NCBI GenBank assembly: GCA_021827225.1
Contig: JAKAXG010000145.1
Span: forward strand, 1-8,743
Length of the DNA: 8,743 bases
Direction of reading: 5' to 3'
Source of the DNA: Actinomycetes bacterium
GTDB lineage: Bacteria; Actinomycetota; Acidimicrobiia; Acidimicrobiales; Palsa-688
Each line of letters begins with the position of its first letter. Position 1 is the stretch's first letter. A model generated the notes under the pieces. That model saw only the letters and a program-made list of their open reading frames with translations, searched no databases and had not been told where the DNA came from. The position numbers were made by a program, and so were the translations under genes. Of the stretch, positions 1 to 6,511 are shown piece by piece.

Positions 1-1462
1 CCCAGCTCTGGCCGGCGAAGGGGCCGGAGTACCAGGCGGCCGGACCCGGGGAGAAGCCGGGGCCGGGCGGGCGGGGGGCGGGCCGACCGGCGGCGGGGAT
101 GCTGACCGCGGCGGCATTGACGGCGGCGGCGGCGTCGACCAGGCCGGCCCCCTCGGCCGCCGGGCCGGGCGCCGAGACGGGCGAAGCGGTCGAGGTCAGG
201 GCGGCCTTGAGCCGGTCCGGCCAGGCCGCGGCCGAGAACCCCGGCCGGGACGACCAGTCGGACCACACCAGGGCCGCCACCCCGGAGGTGATGGCGGTGG
301 CCATGGAGGTGCCGCTACCGCGCCGGTAGGCGCCGTCGAAGTTGGGGGCGGTCAGGTCGGCCTCGGTCGGGATGGTGGACACGACGCTGCCAGGGGATTG
401 CAGCCCGACGATGTCGGTACCGGGAGCCACCACATCGGGCTTGGCCGCTCCGCCCAGCGCCGGGCCCTCGCTGCTGAAAGGGGCGACCGTGTCACCGGCC
501 GGGCTCGGGTTCCCGTGGTCGTCGGCGGCCCCGGCGGTGATCACCATGGGGTCGTCGCCGGGCGCGGTGATGGTCTGCGATCCCGGCCCGCCGTTGCCGG
601 CCGCCGCCACCACGGCGATTCCGGCCTGCCAGGCCCGTTCAGCGGCCACGTCGAGCGGGTCGCGGGACGGGTCGGCGGTGGGCCGGGCGCCCAGGGACAG
701 GTTGAGCACCGAGATGCCGTACTGCTGCTTGAAGGAGATGGCCCAGTCGAACGCGGCCAGCACCCGGACCAGGTCGGTGGAGCCGTTGGAGCGGGCCACC
801 TTGATGCTGATGATCCGGGCCCCCGGGGCCACACCGGCGAACCGGCCGCCGGACTGCGCGCCGGTGCCGGCTATCAGACCGGCCATGAACGTGCCGTGCC
901 CGAAGCCGTCACGGCAGGTGTGGTCGCCGGAGAAGTTGATGCAGTTGACCGGGGGACCGGACGGGTCGGCCGGGTTCTCCAGGCCGGTGACCAGCCGGCC
1001 GGCCAGGTCGGGGACCGGGGAGACCCCGGTGTCGATGAGAGCCACCACCGCCCCCTGACCGGTATCGCCGCGGGCGGCGAGGGAGTCCGCCCCCACCTGG
1101 GCCCGGTACACCGACGGGGTGCCGGTCAAGGTCAGGGCGCTGGAGGCGACACCGGCGGAGGCCACCCGCAAGGGCCGGTCGGGCGTCACCGCCTGCACCC
1201 CCGGTTGGGCGGCCAGGAGGGCCGTCCCGCCGGCAGGAACGTCGGCCGCCACCAGACCCAGGGCCGGCATGGCCATCACCACCCGGCCGCCGGCCGCGGT
1301 GACAGCCGCCGAGGCGGCGCCGGGCGACGCCGCCTGCACGACCACCTCGGTCATGGGGCCCGACGCCGCGACCGAGCGGCCGGCCAGCACAACTGGAACC
1401 GGGATGGCCGCCAGCACCATTGACATCCCGACGGCGATTCGTCCGCCGAAGCCGATGACCAT
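1..1462 (-). CDS. Secreted S8 (subtilisin-family) serine peptidase, C-terminus cut by window edge
   Basis: This is an exported endopeptidase; 487 residues are visible from an ATG at 1462, and the reading frame is still open at the left edge. Residues 1-34 look like a signal peptide: Arg8, a hydrophobic stretch at about 10-27, then small residues (VAASG). Residues 37-100 resemble an I9-type inhibitory propeptide. The catalytic domain has all the hallmarks of the family: Asp144 in LIDTG, His189 in GHGT, oxyanion Asn290 in AAAGN and Ser386 in GTSMAT. The only two cysteines seen, 174 and 183, lie just before the His motif and could form a disulfide in the exported enzyme. After the domain (about 455 on) comes a Pro/Gly/Ala-rich linker, then WYSG and GQSW at the edge, which may begin a W-S-G-type repeat tail; that part is inference. 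The start is supported by an AAGGAGA ribosome site 6 nt upstream. Natural substrate unknown. It is transcribed divergently from the DUF1361 gene. Family call is secure. Confidence 0.95.
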   Translation of the reverse strand, partial: MVIGFGGRIAVGMSMVLAAIPVPVVLAGRSVAASGPMTEVVVQAASPGAASAAVTAAGGRVVMAMPALGLVAADVPAGGTALLAAQPGVQAVTPDRPLRVASAGVASSALTLTGTPSVYRAQVGADSLAARGDTGQGAVVALIDTGVSPVPDLAGRLVTGLENPADPSGPPVNCINFSGDHTCRDGFGHGTFMAGLIAGTGAQSGGRFAGVAPGARIISIKVARSNGSTDLVRVLAAFDWAISFKQQYGISVLNLSLGARPTADPSRDPLDVAAERAWQAGIAVVAAAGNGGPGSQTITAPGDDPMVITAGAADDHGNPSPAGDTVAPFSSEGPALGGAAKPDVVAPGTDIVGLQSPGSVVSTIPTEADLTAPNFDGAYRRGSGTSMATAITSGVAALVWSDWSSRPGFSAAAWPDRLKAALTSTASPVSAPGPAAEGAGLVDAAAAVNAAAVSIPAAGRPAPRPPGPGFSPGPAAWYSGPFAGQSW

Positions 1463-1468
1463 GCCCTA

Positions 1469-1475
1469 TCTCCTT
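1469..1475 (-). promoter_or_regulatory. Strong Shine-Dalgarno of the S8 peptidase gene
   Basis: Read on the minus strand this is AAGGAGA, 6 nt before the ATG at 1462. It is the best ribosome site in the window and fixes the peptidase start. It contrasts with pgi, argG and the dehydrogenase, which have no such site. Confidence 0.75.
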
Positions 1476-1510
1476 CGGCGCTGGCGCGACTCTAATTCTT
1501 AATCGGCACG

Positions 1511-1531
1511 ATCCGGATAATCCTGAGGATT
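1511..1531. promoter_or_regulatory. Palindrome cluster (ATCC/GGAT half-sites) in divergent promoter region
   Basis: Between the divergent peptidase and DUF1361 genes the sequence becomes AT-rich and contains four alternating half-sites: ATCC GGAT, one base, ATCC, three bases, GGAT (1511-1530). Within it, ATCCGGAT (1511-1518) is a perfect palindrome, GGATAATCC (1515-1523) is another, and AATCCTGAGGATT (1519-1531) is a perfect 6+1+6 inverted repeat. GATAAT at 1516-1521 could also serve as a plus-strand -10 box. On the minus strand TAGAGT (1494-1489) is a possible -10 for the peptidase. Function as a regulator-binding site is inferred; no regulator gene for it is in view. Confidence 0.4.
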
Positions 1532-1621
1532 TTCTCGTCCTGTTCTCACCCTTTGCGCGGCCGGCCCACCCCAACCAGGAAACGGCTGGTCCGCCGCCAC
1601 TTCCCGCAGCAGACTGGTGGC

Positions 1622-2251
1622 GTGGCCCCCTGGTTGTCAACCGTGTGGCACGCCCTCGATTACGAAGCCCACCTCCAGGGACAGTGGATGGGCGTCAACG
1701 TGGTGCTGGCCGTCCTTCCGGGCATCGGGGCGTTCCTGCTGCACCGGTGGCGGGGCCGGCGCCGGTGGGGCTGGTGGGCCGGGGTGGCGGTGGTGACGGC
1801 CCTGCTGCCGAACGCCCCGTACGTGCTCACCGACATAATCCACCTGGGCCCGGACATGCACGCCGCACCCACCAGGGCGGACGCCCTCTACGGGGTGGTC
1901 CCGCTGTTCGCCCTGCTCATCGGCACCGGCGTTCTCAGCTACAGCCTGGTCCTCCACCTCCTGCGCCGCGAGCTGCGCCGGCTGGGGTGGCCGCTGCGCC
2001 GGCTGATCATGGCCGAAGCGGTGGTGGACGTGGCCTGCGCGGTGGGGGTGATGCTGGGCCGCATCCCCCGGCTGAACAGCTGGGACATCGTCAGGCCGTT
2101 CCTCATGTTGCACGGGCTGAGGGTGGTGGCGTTCCGGCCCGGCTACGTGATGATGGCCCTGTTCGGGATCGCCATGGTGAGCGTGGTCGTAGACCGGCTG
2201 GCCACCGGCACGGTGCACGCCCTGCGGGCCCGCCGCCACCACCAGGACTGA
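1622..2251 (+). CDS. DUF1361 family integral membrane protein
   Basis: This is a small polytopic membrane protein of unknown function; from the GTG at 1622 it has 209 residues. The family signatures are visible: LPNAPYVLTD at 62-71 and GRIPRLNSWD at 146-155, matching the NAPY..TD and GR..R.NSWD motifs that define DUF1361. Hydrophobic segments lie at about 22-41, 51-70, 88-113, 129-146 and 175-192, giving about five membrane spans, with Arg-rich loops at 42-49 and 115-127 that should face the cytoplasm. The start is uncertain. The frame opens at a TTG at 1553, which would add 23 Arg-rich residues; an ATG at 1688 has AGGGA 6 nt upstream but would begin inside the first span. I prefer 1622 because it leaves the short N-terminal helix (WLSTVWHAL) before the first span that I expect in this family. 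It stands alone, divergent from the peptidase gene. The biochemical role cannot be read from the sequence. Confidence 0.85.
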   Translation: MAPWLSTVWHALDYEAHLQGQWMGVNVVLAVLPGIGAFLLHRWRGRRRWGWWAGVAVVTALLPNAPYVLTDIIHLGPDMHAAPTRADALYGVVPLFALLIGTGVLSYSLVLHLLRRELRRLGWPLRRLIMAEAVVDVACAVGVMLGRIPRLNSWDIVRPFLMLHGLRVVAFRPGYVMMALFGIAMVSVVVDRLATGTVHALRARRHHQD

Positions 2252-2261
2252 CCCACCACTT

Positions 2262-2280
2262 CCGGGGCGCCCCGCCCCGG
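2262..2280 (+). terminator. Possible GC hairpin after the DUF1361 gene
   Basis: CCGGGGC (2262-2268) can pair with GCCCCGG (2274-2280) around a 5-nt loop, 10 nt after the stop codon. The position suits a terminator, but no T-run follows and such repeats arise easily in GC-rich DNA, so the call is weak. Confidence 0.25.
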
Positions 2281-2347
2281 CCGGCGGGCGCCGACCCGTT
2301 GAGGAGTTCGCGCCATCCCGGCGTCGCAGTGACGAAGTTCACCCGCC

Positions 2348-2372
2348 TAAGTGGATGTTTTCCCTCCACATA
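2348..2372. promoter_or_regulatory. Candidate operator/promoter of the MFS-tetR operon
   Basis: TAAGTGGA (2348-2355) and TCCACATA (2365-2372) form an inverted repeat with one mismatch in eight positions around a 9-bp centre. It lies in the most AT-rich part of the gap, 90 bp before the exporter start. The right arm overlaps CATAAT (2369-2374), a good -10 candidate; no clear TTGACA-like -35 is seen. A protein bound here would cover the promoter. Because the operon carries its own TetR gene, self-repression through this site is the natural inference, but it is not shown by sequence alone. Confidence 0.45.
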
Positions 2373-2462
2373 ATGGTTGTAGCCGTCGAGACATGAAGGC
2401 AGGGCCTCCGGATCGCAGCACCGCCGCAGGACCCCCCACCCCCAGCCCCCCGGGAGAAGCAG

Positions 2463-3968
2463 ATGACCGTCACCGACTACGCCCCGGCTTCCCCGGCCGT
2501 GGGCGCCGCCACCGCCAAGGACCCCTCCGGGCGCCGCTGGTGGATCCTCGCCGCCCTCACCGTGGCCCAGCTGATGGTGGTCCTCGACGCGACCGTGGTG
2601 AACATCGCCCTGCCGTCGGCCCAGCACGCCCTGGGCTTCTCCACCGCCGACCGGCAGTGGATCGTGACGGCCTACTCGCTGGCCTTCGGCGGCCTGCTGC
2701 TCCTGGGGGGCCGACTGTCGGACATGCTCGGCGGCCGGCGGGTCCTGATCATCGGCATGGTGGGCTTCGCCGCCGCCTCCGCGGTGGGCGGGGCGGCCAC
2801 CGGCTTCACGATGCTGGCCGCGGCCCGGGCGGTGCAGGGAGCGTTCGGGGCGCTGCTGGCCCCGGCCGCCCTGTCCCAGCTGACCACGACCTTCACCAGC
2901 CCGGCCGAGCGGGGCAAGGCGTTCGGCATCTTCGGGGCGGTGGCCGGCGCCGGCGGGGCGGTGGGGCTGATCCTCGGCGGGGCCCTCACCCAGTACCTCG
3001 ACTGGCGGTGGTGCCTCTACGTCAACGACGTGCTGGTCGTGTTCGCCCTGGCCGGCGCCCTGGCCTTCCTGCCGAAGAGCCGGCGCCGGGAAGGGGTGCG
3101 CCTCGACTGGCCGGGGGTCGTCACGGCGGTGGCCGGCCTGGTCGCCATCGTCTACGGGTTCTCCGAGGCCGACACCCGGGGATGGATCGACCCGGTCACC
3201 CTTTCCCTGCTGGCGGCGGGGGTCGTCCTGCTCGCGCTGTTCGTGGTGATCGAGCGCCGGTCGGACCACCCGCTGCTGCCGCTGCGGGTGCTGAGCGACC
3301 GCAACCGGGCCACCGCCAACCTGACCATGCTGGTGGCCGGTATCGGCATGTTCGGGGTGTTCCTCTTCCTCACCTACTACATACAGCTGAACCTGCGCTT
3401 CAGCCCGATCATGTCCGGGGTGGCGTTCCTGCCCATGATCGGGGCGCTGATGGTGACCTCGAGCGTGGCCACCGCCGCCCTGCTGCCCCGCTTCGGTCCC
3501 CGCTGGCTGGTGACCGGCGGCATGGCCCTGGCCGCCGCCGGCCTGGCGCTCTTCGCCCAGCTGGGGGTCGGCTCGACCTACGGCAGCGGGGTCGTCCCCG
3601 GGCTGGTGGTGATGGGCGTCGGCCTCGGCCTGGTCTTCGGCGCGGTCATGAACGTGGCCACCTCCGGATCCGACCACGGTGACGCCGGGGTGGCATCGGC
3701 CCTGCCGAACATCGGCCAGCAGGTCGGCGGCTCCATCGGCACCGCCCTGCTCAACACCCTGGCCGCCTCGGCCGCCACGACCTACGTGAAGTCCCACGGC
3801 CTGTCACCGCTGGCCCAGGCCACCGCCTCGGTGCGCGGCGACGACATCGCCTTCTGGGTGGCCGCCGGGGTGTTCGCCGTCGGTGCGGTCCTGGCCGGCG
3901 TGCTCTTCGAGCGGGGCCCCGCCCCCGCCCCCGCCCCCGGCGCCGAGCCCGCTCCCGGGCTGGTCTGA
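2463..3968 (+). CDS. MFS exporter, DHA2 (EmrB/QacA-type, 14-TM) family
   Basis: This is a proton-driven inner-membrane multidrug-type exporter of 501 residues, the usual size for 14-span DHA2 transporters. Family motifs are present in order: LDATVVNIALP (41-51, first span), the loop 2-3 motif GRLSDMLGGRRV (83-94), the basic ARAVQG with Arg122 in span 4, a Gly-rich antiporter motif C region (about 158-174), and the DHA2-typical DWRWCLYVN (180-188). The rest is a series of hydrophobic spans to about residue 480, then a short Pro/Ala-repeat tail (PAPAPAPGAEPAPG). The ATG start is supported by GGGAG at 2452-2456, 6 nt upstream. The tetR gene starts 16 nt after its stop, so the two are very likely co-transcribed, and the pump is probably induced by a ligand of that regulator. 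Substrate cannot be predicted; drugs, dyes or an own metabolite are all possible. Confidence 0.93.
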   Translation: MTVTDYAPASPAVGAATAKDPSGRRWWILAALTVAQLMVVLDATVVNIALPSAQHALGFSTADRQWIVTAYSLAFGGLLLLGGRLSDMLGGRRVLIIGMVGFAAASAVGGAATGFTMLAAARAVQGAFGALLAPAALSQLTTTFTSPAERGKAFGIFGAVAGAGGAVGLILGGALTQYLDWRWCLYVNDVLVVFALAGALAFLPKSRRREGVRLDWPGVVTAVAGLVAIVYGFSEADTRGWIDPVTLSLLAAGVVLLALFVVIERRSDHPLLPLRVLSDRNRATANLTMLVAGIGMFGVFLFLTYYIQLNLRFSPIMSGVAFLPMIGALMVTSSVATAALLPRFGPRWLVTGGMALAAAGLALFAQLGVGSTYGSGVVPGLVVMGVGLGLVFGAVMNVATSGSDHGDAGVASALPNIGQQVGGSIGTALLNTLAASAATTYVKSHGLSPLAQATASVRGDDIAFWVAAGVFAVGAVLAGVLFERGPAPAPAPGAEPAPGLV

Positions 3969-3984
3969 CAGGTCGGGCAGGAAC

Positions 3985-4659
3985 GTGCCGGCCACCAGGC
4001 ACCCGGCGCGCCCCCTGCGGCGCGACGCCGAGGCCAACCGCCACCAGATCCTCGAGGCGGCCGGCCGGCTGATGGCCGCCCGGGGGCTGTCCACCCCGCT
4101 CGAGGACATCGCCACGGAGGCCGGGGTCGGCATCGCCACCCTCTACCGGCGGTTCCCGACCCGCGAGGATCTCGTCACCGCCCTGTTCCAGGACCGGCTG
4201 GCGGCCTACGTCGCCGAGCTCGAGGCGGCGGTGTCGATGCCCGACGGATGGGAGGCGCTGGTGTGGTACCTCGAGACCACCGCGGCCCGCCAGATCGCCG
4301 ATCGGGGCCTCAGCGAGCTGGTCGAGCACGACCCGGGCCAGGCCGTCATCAGCGCCATCCGGGAGCGGATCTGGCCGCTGGCGGAGACCCTGGTGGCCCG
4401 GGCCAAGGCGGGCGGCCGGCTCCGCGCCGACTTCACCGTCAGCGACCTGGCGTTCGTGCAGCAGATGCTGGTCACGGTGGGCTCGAGCACCAGCCGGCTC
4501 AGCCGGACGGCCTGGCGGCGCTACCTGACGGTTCTCGTCGACGGCCTGGTCAGCAGCCGGGACCGGCCGACCCCTCCGCCCGAGCCGGCCCTGGCCATCG
4601 ACGAACTGGAGGCGCTCGACGCGGCCCGGACCGTGGCGCCCAGACACCCCCGGCGCTGA
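3985..4659 (+). CDS. TetR/AcrR-family transcriptional regulator
   Basis: This is a one-component DNA-binding regulator of 224 residues, typical TetR length. The N-terminal HTH domain is clear: ANRHQILEAAGRLMAARG (about 17-34), then the helix-turn-helix TPLEDIATEAGVGIATLYRRFPTRE at about 37-61, ending in the usual LYRRF..RE..V pattern. The remaining helical part is the variable ligand-binding and dimer domain; the RRFPTREDLV form and overall layout resemble SbtR-like regulators. The tail after about 190 is Pro-rich and probably disordered. I chose the GTG at 3985, 16 nt after the pump stop and preceded by AGGA at only 2 nt spacing. The frame extends upstream to 3883, but that part overlaps the pump's Pro/Ala tail and reads as a Pro-rich shadow. 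It probably represses the pump operon, perhaps at the palindrome at 2348-2372. Translation may be coupled to the pump. Confidence 0.92.
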   Translation: MPATRHPARPLRRDAEANRHQILEAAGRLMAARGLSTPLEDIATEAGVGIATLYRRFPTREDLVTALFQDRLAAYVAELEAAVSMPDGWEALVWYLETTAARQIADRGLSELVEHDPGQAVISAIRERIWPLAETLVARAKAGGRLRADFTVSDLAFVQQMLVTVGSSTSRLSRTAWRRYLTVLVDGLVSSRDRPTPPPEPALAIDELEALDAARTVAPRHPRR

Positions 4660-4665
4660 CCCTCG

Positions 4666-4679
4666 CACCGTCGGCGGTG
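4666..4679. repeat. Short inverted repeat between tetR and pgi
   Basis: CACCG (4666-4670) pairs with CGGTG (4675-4679) around TCGG. It lies 6 nt after the tetR stop and 3 bp before the putative pgi -10 box, so it could end tetR transcription or bind a protein at the pgi promoter. No T-run follows. A 5-bp stem is weak evidence in GC-rich DNA. Confidence 0.2.
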
Positions 4680-4682
4680 GGG

Positions 4683-4688
4683 TAGAAC
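4683..4688 (+). promoter_or_regulatory. Putative -10 box of pgi (leaderless start)
   Basis: TAGAAC is followed by exactly 7 nt and then the pgi ATG, which places the expected transcription start at or next to the start codon. No Shine-Dalgarno sequence is present in the 36-nt gap. No convincing -35 hexamer is seen at 17-19 bp; CTGACC at 4656-4661 is 21 bp away. It suggests pgi can be transcribed separately from the pump operon. Confidence 0.4.
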
Positions 4689-4695
4689 ATCGGGC

Positions 4696-6318
4696 ATGGC
4701 CATAACCCCGGTGCGCATCACCGAGACCCCCGAGTGGCAGGCGCTGGTCGAGCACCACCGGAAGATGAAGGACGTGCACCTCCGGGACCTGTTCGCCTCC
4801 GATGCCGACCGGGGCACCGCCTTCACCGTCGACGCCGCGGACCTGCACCTGGACTACTCCAAGAACCGCCTGACCGGCGAGACCCTGGACCTGCTGGTCC
4901 GGGTGGCCGAACGGGCCGGGCTGCCGGAGCGCATCGAGGCCATGTGGGCCGGCGAGCACATCAACGTGACCGAGGACCGGGCGGTGCTGCACGTGGCGCT
5001 GCGGGCCCCCAGGGACGAGGCCATCACCGCCGACGGCCGCAACGTGGTGGCCGACGTGCACGAGGTGCTGGACCGCATGGCGGCCTTCGCCCGGCGGGTC
5101 CGCTCCGGGGAGTGGACCGGCCATACCGGCCAGCGCATCACCACGGTGGTCAACATCGGCATCGGCGGATCGGACCTGGGCCCGGCGATGGCCTACGACG
5201 CCCTCCTGCCCTTCGCCGACCGGTCCATCGGGTGCCGCTTCGTGTCGAACGTCGACGGCAGCGACATCTGGGAGGCCACCCACGACCTGGACCCGGCCAG
5301 GACGCTGTTCATCGTCAGCTCCAAGACCTTCACCACGCTCGAGACCATCACCAACGCCAAGACGGCCCGGGACTGGCTGCTGTCGGCGCTGGTCGACACC
5401 AAGGCGGTGGAGAAGCACTTCGTGGCGGTGTCGACCAACGCCGAGAAGGTCGCCGAGTTCGGCATCGACACCGACAACATGTTCGGCTTCTGGGACTGGG
5501 TCGGCGGCCGCTACTCCTACGACTCGGCCATCGGGCTGTCTCTCATGATCGCCGTCGGTCCCGACGCCTTCCGCGACATGCTGGACGGCTTCCACGCCAT
5601 CGACACCCACTTCCGCACCACCCCGCTGCGCCGGAACCTGCCGGCGCTGCTGGGCCTGATCAGCGTCTGGTACAACGACCTGTTCGGGGCCGAGACCCAC
5701 GCCGTGCTGCCCTACAACCACTACCTGTCCCGCTTCACCTCCTACCTCCAGCAGCTGGACATGGAGAGCAACGGAAAGAGTGTCACGCTCTCGGGCCAGC
5801 CCGTCGATCTCGACACCGGGCCGGTGGTGTGGGGCACCCCCGGGACCAACGGCCAGCACGCCTACTACCAGCTCATCCACCAGGGCACCAGGCTCATCCC
5901 GGCCGACTTCATCGGCTTCGTGCGGCCGAATCACGACGACGATCTGGTCGGTCACCACCACGACCTGCTGATGGCCAATCTCTTCGCCCAGACCGAGGCC
6001 CTGGCCTTCGGCCGGCCCGCCCCCACCGGGGAGCCGTACCGGGAGTTCGCCGGCAACCACCCGACCAACACCATCCTGGCCCCGGAGCTGACCCCCAGGG
6101 TGCTGGGGGAGCTGGTGGCCGCCTACGAGCACCGGGTGCTGACCCAGGGGGTGATCTGGGGCATCAACTCCTTCGACCAGTGGGGGGTGGAGCTGGGCAA
6201 GGCCCTGGCCCAGAAGATCGTCCCGGAGCTGTCGTCGGGCACCGCCCCCGATCTGGACCACGACTCGTCCACCAACGCCCTCATCCGCCGCTACCGGGCG
6301 GGCCGGGGACGGGCCTGA
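4696..6318 (+). CDS. pgi: Glucose-6-phosphate isomerase
   Basis: This cytoplasmic enzyme interconverts glucose 6-phosphate and fructose 6-phosphate, the second step of glycolysis and its reverse in gluconeogenesis. The 540 residues match the long bacterial and eukaryotic form. Visible landmarks are the phosphate-binding [10 protein letters not shown] (154-163) and [10 protein letters not shown] (208-217), signature 1 [14 protein letters not shown] (267-280), the catalytic base Glu357 in DMESNGK, His388 in GQHAYYQ, and signature 2 at 485-502 ([18 protein letters not shown]), whose Lys502 is the conserved active-site lysine. All key residues are present, so it should be active. The ATG at 4696 has no ribosome site; a TAGAAC box 7 nt upstream suggests a leaderless transcript. 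It lies 36 nt downstream of tetR on the same strand but has no functional link to it. Its end faces argG across a structured 193-bp gap. Confidence 0.98.
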   Translation: MAITPVRITETPEWQALVEHHRKMKDVHLRDLFASDADRGTAFTVDAADLHLDYSKNRLTGETLDLLVRVAERAGLPERIEAMWAGEHINVTEDRAVLHVALRAPRDEAITADGRNVVADVHEVLDRMAAFARRVRSGEWTGHTGQRITTVVNIGIGGSDLGPAMAYDALLPFADRSIGCRFVSNVDGSDIWEATHDLDPARTLFIVSSKTFTTLETITNAKTARDWLLSALVDTKAVEKHFVAVSTNAEKVAEFGIDTDNMFGFWDWVGGRYSYDSAIGLSLMIAVGPDAFRDMLDGFHAIDTHFRTTPLRRNLPALLGLISVWYNDLFGAETHAVLPYNHYLSRFTSYLQQLDMESNGKSVTLSGQPVDLDTGPVVWGTPGTNGQHAYYQLIHQGTRLIPADFIGFVRPNHDDDLVGHHHDLLMANLFAQTEALAFGRPAPTGEPYREFAGNHPTNTILAPELTPRVLGELVAAYEHRVLTQGVIWGINSFDQWGVELGKALAQKIVPELSSGTAPDLDHDSSTNALIRRYRAGRGRA

Positions 6319-6334
6319 AAACGGCCCCGGAGAT

Positions 6335-6419
6335 GAAGCGAGCCCGGCCTCCCAAAGGGGCAGAGGGAAGCCGGGCTACGAGTTCGATCGGCTAGGGGCA
6401 GCAAGCCGAGAACCGCTTC
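6335..6419 (-). ncRNA. Candidate structured small RNA with twin CUGCCCCU loops
   Basis: Read on the minus strand, this 85-nt segment folds on paper into a three-way junction. A closing stem pairs GAAGCG (6419-6414) with CGCTTC (6340-6335). The first arm has 10 bp: GTTC/GAAC (6413-6410 with 6385-6382), a 2-nt bulge, then TCGGCT/AGCCGA (6409-6404 with 6393-6388), with a 10-nt loop. A 4-nt linker (6381-6378) leads to the second arm, 13 bp (6377-6365 with 6353-6341) including one U-G pair, with an 11-nt loop. Both loops contain the same octamer CUGCCCCU (plus-strand AGGGGCAG at 6394-6401 and 6356-6363). The U-G pair becomes a C-A mismatch on the plus strand, which favours minus-strand transcription. 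C-rich loops could pair with G-rich ribosome sites. The layout recalls actinobacterial 6C RNA, but the loops have four C's, not six. No U-run marks a 3' end. Expression is not shown. Confidence 0.4.
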
Positions 6420-6425
6420 TGGAGC

Positions 6426-6454
6426 ATTGTAACGGCTGGCGGACCGGCTGTTAC
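6426..6454 (-). promoter_or_regulatory. Candidate promoter of the minus-strand small RNA
   Basis: On the minus strand GTAACA (6454-6449, four of six matches to TTGACA) is followed by exactly 17 bp and then TACAAT (6431-6426, five of six matches to TATAAT). The predicted start, 6-7 nt downstream, is at 6420-6419, the first base of the closing stem of the candidate small RNA. It is the only site I noticed where both hexamers and the spacer are close to the housekeeping sigma consensus. Confidence 0.45.
6429..6454 (+). terminator. pgi: Probable intrinsic terminator of pgi
   Basis: On the plus strand 6429-6439 pairs with 6444-6454 to give an 11-bp stem (GTAAC at one end, GTTAC at the other) with a CGGA loop. 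Two of the pairs are G-U on the plus strand and would be A-C mismatches on the minus strand, so the hairpin is built for plus-strand RNA. It is followed by GTTTCT, a weak U-tract, and lies 110 nt after the pgi stop. A competing hairpin, CTGTTA (6448-6453) with TAACAG (6460-6465), shares its right arm. The same DNA carries the putative small-RNA promoter on the other strand. Confidence 0.5.
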
Positions 6455-6491
6455 GTTTCTAACAGATTGCTCACGCAACCGTATCCCCGGG

Positions 6492-6509
6492 CGGCGCTCC
6501 GGCTCGCCG
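6492..6509 (-). terminator. argG: Possible weak hairpin after argG
   Basis: CGGCG (6492-6496) and CGCCG (6505-6509) form a 5-bp stem with an 8-nt loop 2 nt past the argG stop. An alternative pairing uses CCCGG (6486-6490) with CCGGG (6507-6511). There is no T-run after it on the minus strand, so argG transcription may continue into the structured gap. Confidence 0.2.
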
Positions 6510-6511
6510 GG

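Noticed and set aside
342..1423. Plus-strand open frames over the left region.
   Set aside because: The minus strand encodes a complete S8 catalytic domain across the same bases; the plus frames have no recognisable domain.
2329..2342. Small inverted repeat GTGA...TCAC before the exporter operator.
   Set aside because: Only four bases per arm; too short to distinguish from chance next to the better 25-bp palindrome.
2103..3797. Long minus-strand open frame opposite the MFS exporter.
   Set aside because: It is antisense to a clear transporter and rich in Gly/His/Gln/Arg; a GC-driven shadow.
3883..3984. Upstream extension of the TetR protein to the GTG at 3883.
   Set aside because: It overlaps the exporter's C-terminus and reads as a Pro-run created by the other frame's Pro/Ala repeats; TetR proteins normally begin shortly before the HTH domain.
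3751..6261. Long minus-strand open frame (836 codons) opposite tetR and pgi.
   Set aside because: It is antisense to two unmistakable genes and rich in Gly/Pro/Arg/His/Gln without any domain, the usual mirror frame of GC-rich coding DNA.
6311..6327. Hairpin GGGCC/GGCCC spanning the pgi stop codon.
   Set aside because: A 5-bp GC stem without a U-tract is expected by chance here; the hairpin at 6429-6454 is a much better terminator.
6378..6394. GTTCGATC in the pgi/argG gap looked like a tRNA T-loop.
   Set aside because: The flanking 5-bp T-stem does not form in the right register, and there is no acceptor stem or anticodon arm; the bases are better explained by the GTTC/GAAC arm of the three-way junction.
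6335..6419. Hammerhead ribozyme or purine-type riboswitch, because of the three-way junction.
   Set aside because: The hammerhead core (CUGANGA and GAAA) is absent on both strands. The two loops are identical rather than complementary, so no purine-riboswitch kissing pair is possible.
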